Shown here one piece after another: positions 1 to 8,136 of a stretch of DNA of 30,211 nt. The DNA is from UBA3775 sp964572955 (lineage in GTDB: Bacteria > Bacillota > Clostridia > Lachnospirales > Lachnospiraceae), in assembly GCA_964572955.1 (NCBI GenBank), contig CAZNGY010000021.1, positions 1-30,211 on the forward strand. The letters run 5' to 3'. The position numbers and the translations under genes are program-made. The notes beneath the pieces are model-generated. The model saw only the letters and a list, made by a program, of their open reading frames with translations. It made no database searches and was not told where the DNA came from. The first letter of the stretch is position 1, and the number at the start of each line of letters is the position of its first letter.

Positions 1-42
1 AAAACAAGTAAAATCAATAGTTTCAAAGGAGGTATATAAATT

Positions 43-1140
43 ATGAAATTAGGAATCGTTGGACTTCCTAATGTCGGAAAAAGTACATTATTTAATTCAC
101 TTACAAAAGCAGGGGCGGAAATGGCAAATTATCCTTTCTGTACAATAGATCCGAACGTCGGTGTTGTTGCAGTGCCGGATGAAAGACTGGATGTTCTTGG
201 AAAAATGTATGATTCCGAAAAAATCGTACCGGCAGTTATTGAATTTGTAGATATCGCCGGACTTGTTAAAGGTGCAAGCAAAGGTGAGGGACTTGGAAAT
301 CAATTTCTGTCTCATATAAGAGAATGTGATGCCATAGTTCATGTGGTAAGATGTTTTGATGATCCTAATATTGTACATGTTGACGGTTCAATAGATCCTG
401 TAAGAGACATTGAAACAATAACACTTGAACTTGTTTTTTCGGATCTTGAGATGGTTGAGAGAAGAATCGCAAGAGTCAGCAAGGGTAAGGCTAATGATAA
501 AGCACTTGCAAAGGAATATGAACTCTGTACGAAGCTCAAGGAATTACTTGAGGACGGAAAACAGGCTAAGAGCTATGAAGCAGAAGATGAGGAAGAAGAA
601 GAACTTTTGAAAAGTTATGGTCTTCTTACATCTAAAAAAGTTATTTTTGCGGCAAATGTTAAGGAAGATGACCTTGCAGATGATGGCGCAGGAAATTCAT
701 ACGTTGCGAAAGTAAGGGAATATGCAAAAAATGATGGTGCTGAAGCTTTTGTAATCAGTGCTGAGATTGAGGCAGAAATCGCTGAACTGGATGAAGAAGA
801 AAAGACAATGTTTCTTGAGGAATTAGGAGTAAGTGAGTCAGGTCTTGATAAGCTTGTTAAGGCAAGTTATTCTCTTCTTGGGCTCATAAGCTATCTTACG
901 GCAGGTCCTAAAGAAACAAAGGCGTGGACAATTACTAAGGGAACAAAAGCACCACAGGCGGCAGGAAAAATTCATAGTGACTTTGAAAGAGGATTTATTC
1001 GTGCTGAAATAGTAAGTTATGATAATCTTGTTGCCTGCGGAGGGTTTAACGCAGCAAAGGAAAAAGGTCTGGTACGTTCTGAGGGTAAAGATTATGTTGT
1101 ACTTGACGGAGATGTTGTTCTTTTCAGATTTAATGTGTAG
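43..1140 (+). CDS. ychF: Redox-regulated ATPase/GTPase YchF (Obg family)
   Basis: This is a complete 365-residue protein, the usual YchF length. The G1 P-loop GLPNVGKST is at residues 7-15, followed by the G3-like DIAGLV motif near residue 70 and the NVKE segment near residue 205 where the family has its altered G4 motif. The C-terminal part (about 280-365) is the TGS domain and ends in the typical VVLFRFNV. YchF proteins are cytosolic, bind ribosomes and prefer ATP over GTP; they are linked to stress responses and translation control. The ATG has a near-perfect Shine-Dalgarno, AAAGGAGG at 25-32, ten bases upstream. An acidic, Glu-rich stretch near residues 180-190 sits in the helical insert region. 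lgt follows after about 20 bp and is probably cotranscribed. The upstream promoter is outside the window or not visible. Confidence 0.97.
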   Translation: MKLGIVGLPNVGKSTLFNSLTKAGAEMANYPFCTIDPNVGVVAVPDERLDVLGKMYDSEKIVPAVIEFVDIAGLVKGASKGEGLGNQFLSHIRECDAIVHVVRCFDDPNIVHVDGSIDPVRDIETITLELVFSDLEMVERRIARVSKGKANDKALAKEYELCTKLKELLEDGKQAKSYEAEDEEEEELLKSYGLLTSKKVIFAANVKEDDLADDGAGNSYVAKVREYAKNDGAEAFVISAEIEAEIAELDEEEKTMFLEELGVSESGLDKLVKASYSLLGLISYLTAGPKETKAWTITKGTKAPQAAGKIHSDFERGFIRAEIVSYDNLVACGGFNAAKEKGLVRSEGKDYVVLDGDVVLFRFNV

Positions 1141-1162
1141 ATGAGCAGAAGTGGGGTCAGAT

Positions 1163-2095
1163 ATGGTTTTATTGAATACCGGAATATATTTTCCGGGTAT
1201 AGGTATCGGTCTGAAAAATGTCGGAGATTCAATAAGTGTTTTTGGATTTGACATTGCTTATTATGGTATCTGCATTGCCTTTGGAATGATATGCGGTTAT
1301 CTTGTGGCGGAATTTCAGGCGAAAAGAACCGGACAAAATCCGGATATATATCTTGATTTTGCAATCATTGCAATTATTGTATCAGTAATTTGTGCAAGAC
1401 TGTATTATGTAATATTTTATTGGGAGAATTTTGCGGATAATCCGATGTCGGTCTTCAATCTTCGCACGGGAGGACTTGCGATTTATGGAGGAGTTATCGG
1501 AGGAATAGCAACGTGCGCAGTCTTTACTAAAATAAAAAAACAGAACTTCTGGCTGTTTGCGGATACGGCATGTGTCGGATTGCTTACGGGACAGATAATA
1601 GGAAGATGGGGAAATTTCTTTAACAGAGAAGCATTTGGTTCTTATTCTGACGGACCGCTGAGGATGCTTGTTGATGTCAGAAATACATCCTGGTTTTTTA
1701 ATCCGTCAACTTCAGAATCTGCATTGAGAAATGCTTATGAAGGCAAAGAGGCTGCATTAGAAAGAATTCTCGAGATAAGAAATAATGCAGTTGTTATTGA
1801 TGGTGCAACGTATATAAGTGTGCATCCGACGTTTTTATATGAATCTTTTCTGAATCTTTGTCTTCTGATATTTATTCTTTGTATCACAAAGAGAAAGAAA
1901 TTTGATGGTCAATTGTTCCTGACGTATGTCGGTGGGTATGGTTTAATCCGCTTTTTTATAGAAGGAATCAGATCAGACCAGCTGTTCCTGTGGGGAACAG
2001 GAATAGCAGTATCACAGCTTGTTGCATTAATTATGCTGGCTGTAAGCGTGATTTTAGGTATAGTATTGTATAAAAAGAAAACTAAACAGAAGTAA
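1163..2095 (+). CDS. lgt: Prolipoprotein diacylglyceryl transferase
   Basis: Lgt transfers the diacylglyceryl group from phosphatidylglycerol to the lipobox cysteine of prelipoproteins in the cytoplasmic membrane. The protein has several membrane segments. It carries the family signature around GQIIGRWGNFFNREAFGS, with the functionally important Arg in GRWGN, and the GGLAIYGG segment before it. A C-terminal HPTFLYESFLN motif follows the periplasmic part. I chose the ATG at 1163, which gives 310 residues, because GGGG at 1152-1155 is well spaced for it. An in-frame GTG at 1151 would add four residues. A charged stretch of about 40 residues between the GRWGN and HPTFLYES motifs is longer than in the B. 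subtilis protein. Such an insert would fit a Lachnospiraceae-type Lgt. The mannanase lipoprotein encoded downstream in this window would be one client. Confidence 0.96.
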   Translation: MVLLNTGIYFPGIGIGLKNVGDSISVFGFDIAYYGICIAFGMICGYLVAEFQAKRTGQNPDIYLDFAIIAIIVSVICARLYYVIFYWENFADNPMSVFNLRTGGLAIYGGVIGGIATCAVFTKIKKQNFWLFADTACVGLLTGQIIGRWGNFFNREAFGSYSDGPLRMLVDVRNTSWFFNPSTSESALRNAYEGKEAALERILEIRNNAVVIDGATYISVHPTFLYESFLNLCLLIFILCITKRKKFDGQLFLTYVGGYGLIRFFIEGIRSDQLFLWGTGIAVSQLVALIMLAVSVILGIVLYKKKTKQK

Positions 2096-2100
2096 ATAAT

Positions 2101-2132
2101 AAAAAAGGAATCCGTTTTCGGATTCCTTTTTT
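2101..2132 (+). terminator. Intrinsic terminator after lgt
   Basis: A 14-bp stem is formed by 2101-2114 and 2119-2132 around a TTTT loop, with the core GGAATCCG/CGGATTCC. An A-run lies before the stem and a T-run after it, so the structure could also work on the minus strand. It begins five bases after the lgt stop and should end the ychF-lgt transcript. Confidence 0.93.
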
Positions 2133-2166
2133 ATGTTACGGGAAGTTGTTTGATTTTTAAATATGG

Positions 2167-2244
2167 TATATTTATCAATCGTTTTTACATAATCCGACAG
2201 GTGATTGCAATTAATGCGGTGTAACCTGCCGGATTTATTTTTTT
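2167..2244 (+). other. Extended -10 motif plus second terminator-like hairpin; geneless stretch before mraZ
   Basis: The 330-base gap between lgt and mraZ holds more than the lgt terminator. AATCCGACAGGT (2191-2202) pairs with ACCTGCCGGATT (2224-2235) with one mismatch. An inner stem TTGCA/TGCGG sits inside the loop, and the right arm runs into a T-rich tail (2234-2244). An extended -10 motif, TGGTATATT (2164-2172), lies just upstream with a weak TTGTTT -35. No ORF is present. The outer arms repeat the AATCCG/CGGATT core of the lgt terminator. It may be a backup terminator or a very short RNA of about 65 nt. Confidence 0.45.
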
Positions 2245-2319
2245 AGGGGTAAAAATCTAAACAAAGTACGGATGTTTTAATATCACTATAATTAGAGGGT
2301 TTAATTACGAAATTTGGTA

Positions 2320-2348
2320 TTGCAATTTATAAATAAGTGGTTTAGAAT
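2320..2348 (+). promoter_or_regulatory. Candidate sigma-A promoter of the mraZ/dcw operon
   Basis: TTGCAA (2320-2325) is followed by a 17-bp spacer and TAGAAT (2343-2348). Transcription would start near 2355, about 70 nt before the mraZ ATG and right at the first MraZ-like box. A separate TATAAT at 2287-2292 lacks a recognisable -35. Confidence 0.6.
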
Positions 2349-2355
2349 GATGCTG

Positions 2356-2401
2356 TGGTGACAAGTGGAGGATTGTGTCACAAAAGTACATTAAAGTGGG
2401 G
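2356..2401 (+). promoter_or_regulatory. Putative MraZ operator (phased TGGNG boxes)
   Basis: The boxes TGGTG (2356-2360) and TGGAG (2366-2370) are separated by exactly 5 nt. A degenerate TGTCA follows at 2376 and another at 2387, and a third good box, TGGGG, lies at 2397-2401. E. coli MraZ is known to bind TGGGN repeats with 5-nt spacers between its promoter and the mraZ start codon, so both the sequence and the 10-bp phase match. The array lies between the candidate promoter and the mraZ ribosome binding site, as expected for autorepression. Confidence 0.65.
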
Positions 2402-2425
2402 GATTTTTAAGAAAGGAGATTTGAG

Positions 2426-2866
2426 ATGGCTTACCAGTTCAGTGGAAAATACAGTCACAATCTTGATTCCAAGGGACGTATTATCATTCCGGCGAAGTTT
2501 AAAAAAAACATCGGTGAAAATCCATTCTTGAGTCTCGGTATAGACGGATGCCTTACGCTTTATCCGGCGGAAAGATGGTTCGCTTTTCTTGAAAGTCTAA
2601 ACGAACTGCCCGGAAATCTTGAAAAAGTACGTACAATGAAACGAATACTGATGGCTAATTCAGTTGAGTGTGAAATTGACAGTCAGGGAAGAATTCTTAT
2701 CACTCAGGAACTGAGGGAAAAGGCAGGACTGGTAAAAAATGTTGTCTTTGTCGGCGTAGGAAATAAAATTGAACTTTGGGATAAGGAAAAATTCGATGAG
2801 ATTGACAGTGTTGATAACCTTATGAGCATTGCTGAGAGTCTTGGCGAGTTCAATATAGATTTCTAA
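2426..2866 (+). CDS. mraZ: Transcriptional regulator MraZ
   Basis: This is a 146-residue protein made of two SpoVT-AbrB-like halves. The conserved DxxGR motifs are DSKGRI near residue 15 and DSQGRI near residue 86. MraZ forms ring-shaped oligomers and binds direct repeats before its own gene, controlling the dcw cluster. The start is set by AAAGGAGAT five bases before the ATG. rsmH follows after 20 bp, the standard pairing. The match of the upstream TGGNG boxes to the family's known site supports autoregulation here, although binding itself is inferred. Confidence 0.97.
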   Translation: MAYQFSGKYSHNLDSKGRIIIPAKFKKNIGENPFLSLGIDGCLTLYPAERWFAFLESLNELPGNLEKVRTMKRILMANSVECEIDSQGRILITQELREKAGLVKNVVFVGVGNKIELWDKEKFDEIDSVDNLMSIAESLGEFNIDF

Positions 2867-2886
2867 AACATTTTTGGGGAGATGAC

Positions 2887-3831
2887 ATGGAAGAAATGGT
2901 ATTTAATCACTATTCAGTGATGCTTAATGAAACGGTTGAAGGTTTGAATGTAAAATCGGACGGTATATATGCTGACGGAACCCTTGGCGGCGGCGGTCAT
3001 GCGGAGAAAGTTTTAGGAATGCTTTCTGAGGACGGAAGATACATAGGAATAGATCAGGATGAGGATGCAATTAGAGCCGCATCCGAAAGACTTAAGTGTT
3101 TTGGAAGTAAATTTACTGCGGTAAAAAGTAATTATGAGTCTATGAAGTCCGTAATGTCAGACTTAAACATAAAGGGTTTAGACGGAATAGTTATTGATTT
3201 GGGAGTTTCGTCATTTCAGCTGGATACTCCGGAAAGAGGATTTTCATACAGAACAGATGCTCCGTTAGATATGCGAATGGACAAGTCCATGAAGATGACG
3301 GCCTATGATATAGTAAATGATTATCCTGAAAGAGAACTATACAGAATTATCAGAGATTACGGAGAAGACAGATTTGCAAAGAATATTGCAAAACATATAA
3401 GGATGGCAAGAGAAAGAAAGCCTGTAGAAACTACACTTGAACTTGCTGAGATAATAAAGAATGCAATACCAGCGAAAATGAGAGCCGGAAAGGGACATCC
3501 GGCAAAACAGACGTTTCAGGCACTAAGGATAGAACTAAACAGAGAACTTGAAGTACTCGGAAATACTTTGGATGATTTTGTAGAGTTGTTAAATCCGGGT
3601 GGAAGGCTTTGCATAATAACATTTCACTCTCTTGAAGATAGAATTGTTAAAAGTGCTTTTAAAAAATATGAAAACCCATGCACATGTCCTCCGGATTTCC
3701 CGGTTTGTATGTGCGGGGCGGTCAGTAAAGGAAAGGTTATTACAAGAAAACCCATACTTCCTTCGGAGGAAGAACTTGAGGTTAACAGCAGATCAAAAAG
3801 TGCTAAATTGAGAATATTTGAAAGGGGTTAG
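2887..3831 (+). CDS. rsmH: 16S rRNA (cytosine(1402)-N(4))-methyltransferase RsmH
   Basis: RsmH (MraW) methylates N4 of C1402 in the 16S rRNA P-site using S-adenosylmethionine. The 314-residue length is typical. The N-terminal HYSVMLNE and the SAM-binding DGTLGGGGHAE (about residues 30-40) are diagnostic. They are followed by the GxDQDxDA segment, DLGVSSFQLD and the late ITFHSLEDRIVK motif. A Cys-rich stretch near 260-275 (CTCPPDFPVCMC) matches the family's conserved region. The ATG at 2887 follows GGGGAGATGAC; an ATG at 2899 is an alternative. ftsL starts 3 bp after the stop, so translation is probably coupled. Confidence 0.97.
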   Translation: MEEMVFNHYSVMLNETVEGLNVKSDGIYADGTLGGGGHAEKVLGMLSEDGRYIGIDQDEDAIRAASERLKCFGSKFTAVKSNYESMKSVMSDLNIKGLDGIVIDLGVSSFQLDTPERGFSYRTDAPLDMRMDKSMKMTAYDIVNDYPERELYRIIRDYGEDRFAKNIAKHIRMARERKPVETTLELAEIIKNAIPAKMRAGKGHPAKQTFQALRIELNRELEVLGNTLDDFVELLNPGGRLCIITFHSLEDRIVKSAFKKYENPCTCPPDFPVCMCGAVSKGKVITRKPILPSEEELEVNSRSKSAKLRIFERG

Positions 3832-3834
3832 AAA

Positions 3835-4317
3835 ATGAGTGATGTCAGAAAAACTGCAAGAGTATATAATTATGATAATCTTGCAAGAAAATATTCGACA
3901 GAAGATGAGAAACATCAGCTTAAGCTTGAAAAAATAAAGAACAGATCAGAAAAAAGCCATAGGGAAAGAGAGCAGGCACAGGCAGGAATTAATTTCGGGA
4001 TAGATTTATTTTCGGCAGTACTTTTCACAGCATCATTGGTATGCATTTTGGTGTTTGCTCTTGGATACCTTACGTTATCAGCCAGAATTACGGAAGCAAA
4101 GACGGATGTGTCTGCACTTACAAGAGAATATAATGAACTAAAAACCGATAATGACGGACTTTATGCTGAAATAGATGCATCAGTAGATATTGGTTATGTG
4201 TATGAAACGGCAGTTACGGAACTTGGGATGGTATATCCTGATGATAATCAGATAGTAACATATGAACTTGAAAAAGAGGGCTATGTAAAGCAATATATGG
4301 ATGTACCGGAGAAATAG
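3835..4317 (+). CDS. ftsL: FtsL-like cell division protein
   Basis: This is a 160-residue bitopic membrane protein. It has a charged cytoplasmic head of about 55 residues, one membrane segment (about 57-80, SAVLFTASLVCILVFALGYL) and an extracytoplasmic coiled coil (about 85-125) rich in heptad Leu/Glu/Lys. FtsL is poorly conserved, so the call rests mainly on size, topology and position between rsmH and the PBP gene. In the family it forms a complex with FtsB/DivIC and FtsQ/DivIB at the septum and activates FtsWI. The cytoplasmic head is longer than in E. coli FtsL, as is common in Firmicutes. Confidence 0.85.
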   Translation: MSDVRKTARVYNYDNLARKYSTEDEKHQLKLEKIKNRSEKSHREREQAQAGINFGIDLFSAVLFTASLVCILVFALGYLTLSARITEAKTDVSALTREYNELKTDNDGLYAEIDASVDIGYVYETAVTELGMVYPDDNQIVTYELEKEGYVKQYMDVPEK

Positions 4318-4339
4318 ATAGAACCGGCAGGATGTGTTT

Positions 4340-6280
4340 ATGAAGGAAAGAACCAGAAAGAAAACCGAAAAGAAAAAGAAGATATTTACCAGATTTATGT
4401 ATCGTAAATTTAAACTGGTAGTAGTTATAATATTTGCACTGATACTTATTTTAACAGGCCGCATTTTATATCTGAACAAGACATATGGAGTCAGATATTC
4501 TAATGCGGTCTTAGGTCATTTATCCTATAGCGGAGCTGAGATTCCTTATGAGAGAGGAACGATTACGGACAGAAACGGAGTTACTCTTGCATCATGTGAA
4601 GCAACTTACAATGTAATAATGAACCCGAATACGATAAGTCAGGGAAAAGATGACAAATATGTTAAACCTACGCTTGAAGCATTGTCAAAAGCATTTGGAT
4701 TTAACTATGATGATTTATATGAAAAGTATGATAGCAATCGTGAAAAATATTATCTTTTTCTTGGAAAGGGCATGGAGTACAGCAAGGTAAGAGAATTTAA
4801 CAGTATGGTTGAGGATGACGGCAACATCAAAGGCATTACCTTCGAAACCGTATATAAAAGGGTTTATCCGTACGATTCACTTGCAAGCCATGTAATAGGA
4901 TATACAAACAGCGGAAATGCGGGTGCATACGGCATTGAACAATATTATAATGATTATCTTAACGGTACAGAGGGAAGGTCCTACGGATATTATGATAATG
5001 AGCTGAATCTGGTTGAAACAAAGATAGATCCGGTAAATGGTGCAACTGTTGTATCTACCATTGATACTTTTTGCCAGACGGTAGTTGAGGATGAAATCAA
5101 CAATTTCCTTAATGAGTATAAGTGTAAGAATGTTGCGGTGATTCTTATGAATCCGAATACCGGCGAAATTTATGCAATGGCATCCAACAAGGGATACAAT
5201 CTTAATGATCCTAGAAATCTGAGTTCTCTTTATACAGAAGAGGAACTTGCGACAATGACTGATGAGGAAAAGTCGGTTGCCCTTGTAAATACATGGAGAA
5301 ATTATACTGTATGTGACACATATGAACCGGGTTCAACATACAAGCTTATTACTGTTGCGGCGGCTCTCGAAGAAAATCTTATAAGTACGGATTCTGTTTA
5401 TGACTGCGGCGGTTCAAGGCAGGTAAGCAATTATACGATAAGATGCAGTAACAGAGGAGGTCACGGACCATTAACACTTACACAGTCAATTGAGCAGTCG
5501 TGTAACATTGCACTCATGGATATTGGAGAACTTCTTCAGAAAGATACCTTCCTTAAATACCAGAGATTCTTCGGATATGGTCAGAAAACAGGAATTGATC
5601 TTCCGGGTGAGGCGGCAGGAATTTTGATTTTAGATGATAAAATGGGTGATGTGGAACTTGCAACGTCAACCTTTGGTCAGTCGTTTAATGTTACGATGGT
5701 TCAGATGTGTGCGGCTTATTCATCACTGGTAAACGGCGGATATTATTACAGACCGCATGTTGTCAGCCAGGTAATAGACAGTAATGGAATTTCCGTATAT
5801 TCGGCAGATGATACACTTATGAAACTTACAGTTTCAAAGGAAACGAGTGATTATCTTAAAATGGCCACACAGTCTGTTGTTGAAAACGGTACGGCAAAAT
5901 CAGCAGCAGTCGAAGGATATAAAGTGGGCGGCAAAACCGGAACAGCACAGAAAGGAATAAGAACGGAAAGAAAGTTCGTAGTTTCTTTCATAGGAAGTGT
6001 TCCTGCTGATAACCCACAGTTGGTATCATATGTGGTGCTTGATGAAATTGATGATGAACAGTATTACAATTCCAGTAAACTTGCATCTGTGATGACAAGT
6101 GATATTCTTTCAAGAGTGGTAGCTCACCTGGGAATATATCCTGAAGAGGGTGACATTAACTACCATGAAGGTGAATTCAAGGATGAAATTGCCGGTGAAG
6201 TAGAGGAAGGAAATGACGGAGCTGATGGTGGGGAAGACGGAACATCGGGTGCCGGAGATGTGCCGGGAGGAACAAATTAG
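4340..6280 (+). CDS. ftsI: Class B penicillin-binding protein (FtsI/PBP2B-like transpeptidase)
   Basis: This is a septal peptidoglycan DD-transpeptidase. It has one membrane anchor (about residues 23-45), a PBP dimer domain containing the YERGTITDRNG motif, and then the transpeptidase domain. The three active-site motifs are intact: STYK (nucleophile Ser332), SCN (387-389) and KTGT (532-535), numbered from the ATG at 4340. That start has AGGA seven bases upstream; a GTG at 4334 would add two residues. There is no PASTA domain. The C-terminus ends in an acidic, Gly-rich tail of about 35 residues that looks disordered. The next gene encodes a second class B PBP with similar motif surroundings, so the two probably arose by duplication. 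Calling this one the vegetative division enzyme rests on order and is not certain. Confidence 0.9.
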   Translation: MKERTRKKTEKKKKIFTRFMYRKFKLVVVIIFALILILTGRILYLNKTYGVRYSNAVLGHLSYSGAEIPYERGTITDRNGVTLASCEATYNVIMNPNTISQGKDDKYVKPTLEALSKAFGFNYDDLYEKYDSNREKYYLFLGKGMEYSKVREFNSMVEDDGNIKGITFETVYKRVYPYDSLASHVIGYTNSGNAGAYGIEQYYNDYLNGTEGRSYGYYDNELNLVETKIDPVNGATVVSTIDTFCQTVVEDEINNFLNEYKCKNVAVILMNPNTGEIYAMASNKGYNLNDPRNLSSLYTEEELATMTDEEKSVALVNTWRNYTVCDTYEPGSTYKLITVAAALEENLISTDSVYDCGGSRQVSNYTIRCSNRGGHGPLTLTQSIEQSCNIALMDIGELLQKDTFLKYQRFFGYGQKTGIDLPGEAAGILILDDKMGDVELATSTFGQSFNVTMVQMCAAYSSLVNGGYYYRPHVVSQVIDSNGISVYSADDTLMKLTVSKETSDYLKMATQSVVENGTAKSAAVEGYKVGGKTGTAQKGIRTERKFVVSFIGSVPADNPQLVSYVVLDEIDDEQYYNSSKLASVMTSDILSRVVAHLGIYPEEGDINYHEGEFKDEIAGEVEEGNDGADGGEDGTSGAGDVPGGTN

Positions 6281-6341
6281 CATTTGAAAAGTCATAATTT
6301 GTTTTGTTTTATATATGATATAAACAAAAAGACTTGAATAT

Positions 6342-8051
6342 TTGTACAGAATAAGGGCATATCAAAAAAGAAAAACTCTATTTGTTGTTATTGTTTTTAT
6401 ACTAATTATTATTGGTATGGGAATCAGAACAATATGGATGGTTGAAACGGATGAATCTCTTGTAAAGGGAGCATTGGATACCGAACAGAGAGAGCGTGGA
6501 ATCAAAGCGGCAAGAGGGAAAATATATGATAGAAACGGTGTTGTACTGGCAGATAATATCCAGGTGTGTACAATATCTGTAATACATAACCAGATTGAAG
6601 AACCTGAAAAAGTAATATCAGGATTATCCGAAATACTTGGATTGGCAGAAGAAAAAGTAAGGGAAAGAGTTGAAAAAAAGTCATCAATAGAGATAATAAA
6701 AACGAATGTCTCGCTTGAAGACGGTAACAAGATACGTCAGCTTCGTCTTGAAGGGGTAAAGGTTGATACTGATTACAGAAGGTATTATGTTTACCCCTTA
6801 ATTATGAGCAGAATGATGGGATTTACTGGAGCTTATAATCAGGGGATTGTTGGTTTGGAAACGGTATATGATGATTTACTTACCGGCGTAAACGGAACAA
6901 TTTACACATATACGGATGCCAGGGGAAATGAAATTGACGGACTGGGTCAGACAAGGGATGAAGCATTAAGCGGTCAAAATCTGTACCTGACGTTAGATTT
7001 GAATATACAGAAATACATCAGCAGTGTTGCGGTTAATACCAGACTTGCGACAGGAAGTAAAACGGTAAGTATTGTTGTTATGAATCCGGCTGATGGAGAA
7101 ATATACGGAATGACTACGGCTCCGGAATATAATAATCAGGAACCGTTTGAATATTTTTCAGACGATACAGAGGTGACAATGGATTTACTTAATGAAATGT
7201 GGAGAAATCCATTGGTATCGGACAGTTATGAACCGGGTTCAACATTCAAAATCATTACTGCAGCGGCAGCACTTGAAACAGGAAGTGCATCGCTTTCGGA
7301 TTCATATTATTGTAGTGGTGGTAAGAATGTAGGTGACAGAATTATACACTGCCATCAGCGTAGCGGTCACGGTTCGGTAACTTTTAAAGAGGCATTGGCT
7401 AAGTCATGCAATGTGGCATTGATGGACATGGGATTGGGGCTTGGTACAGAGAGGCTTTACAGGTATATGAGAATTACTGGGCTGATGGAAAAAACAGGCA
7501 TCGACCTTCCGGGTGAAAGTAACAGCATTATGCATAAAGAGGATGATGTGAAGGAAGTTGACCTGGCAGCAATGTCCTTCGGACAGTCTTTCCAAATTAC
7601 ACCAATGCAGCTTATAAGAGCTGTAAGCTGCTGTATAAACGGAGGAAATCTGGTTACACCCCATGTTGGGATGATGTCAGAACAATATCTTGCGGATGGA
7701 AGCATTTATGCAGAAGCATTTGAATTTCCGGAAGAGGAAGGTGTTATCAATGCAGAAATTTCTGAAACAATGCAGGATCTATTGCTTAACGTGGTTGATA
7801 ACGGAACCGGGAAAAATGCAAAAGTAGAAGGATTTTCGATAGGGGGCAAAACGGCAACAAGCGAGAAACTCCCGAGAAGTGATAACAAGTACATTGCTTC
7901 ATTTATAGGTTTTGCACCTGCTGATGATCCTAAAATTTTAGTATTTGTTATGATAGATGAACCGCAGGGTGCATATTATGGCGGTACAATTGCGGCACCG
8001 GTTGCGGCAGAGGTTTTTGAAAATATACTTCCGTATTTCTATGCGGAGTAG
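6342..8051 (+). CDS. spoVD: Second class B PBP, SpoVD-like, with KTA in place of KTG
   Basis: A 569-residue PBP with an N-terminal membrane segment (about 11-30), the ARGKIYDRNG motif near residue 58 and a transpeptidase domain. STFK (Ser300) and SCN (355-357) are intact, but the third motif reads KTAT (503-506) instead of KTGT. In Bacillus, SpoVD makes spore cortex peptidoglycan; the SpoVD name here comes from its position after ftsI in Clostridia. It has no C-terminal PASTA domain and is shorter than B. subtilis SpoVD. The only in-frame start that keeps the membrane anchor is the TTG at 6342, which has no clear ribosome binding site, so translation may be weak or separately controlled. It lies 61 bp after ftsI, and mraY, which usually follows, is absent. 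Confidence 0.87.
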   Translation: MYRIRAYQKRKTLFVVIVFILIIIGMGIRTIWMVETDESLVKGALDTEQRERGIKAARGKIYDRNGVVLADNIQVCTISVIHNQIEEPEKVISGLSEILGLAEEKVRERVEKKSSIEIIKTNVSLEDGNKIRQLRLEGVKVDTDYRRYYVYPLIMSRMMGFTGAYNQGIVGLETVYDDLLTGVNGTIYTYTDARGNEIDGLGQTRDEALSGQNLYLTLDLNIQKYISSVAVNTRLATGSKTVSIVVMNPADGEIYGMTTAPEYNNQEPFEYFSDDTEVTMDLLNEMWRNPLVSDSYEPGSTFKIITAAAALETGSASLSDSYYCSGGKNVGDRIIHCHQRSGHGSVTFKEALAKSCNVALMDMGLGLGTERLYRYMRITGLMEKTGIDLPGESNSIMHKEDDVKEVDLAAMSFGQSFQITPMQLIRAVSCCINGGNLVTPHVGMMSEQYLADGSIYAEAFEFPEEEGVINAEISETMQDLLLNVVDNGTGKNAKVEGFSIGGKTATSEKLPRSDNKYIASFIGFAPADDPKILVFVMIDEPQGAYYGGTIAAPVAAEVFENILPYFYAE

Positions 8052-8136
8052 ATGAACATATAATATGAATGACACGGCAGACATAAATGCTTCATTTTTT
8101 ATACGGGAAAGGGCAACTGTCTGCAGGGAGGTAGAA

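Noticed and set aside
8065..8136. N-terminal extension of murD by 24 codons
   Set aside because: The ATG at 8137 has an excellent ribosome binding site and matches the normal MurD start; the extra residues match nothing in the family.
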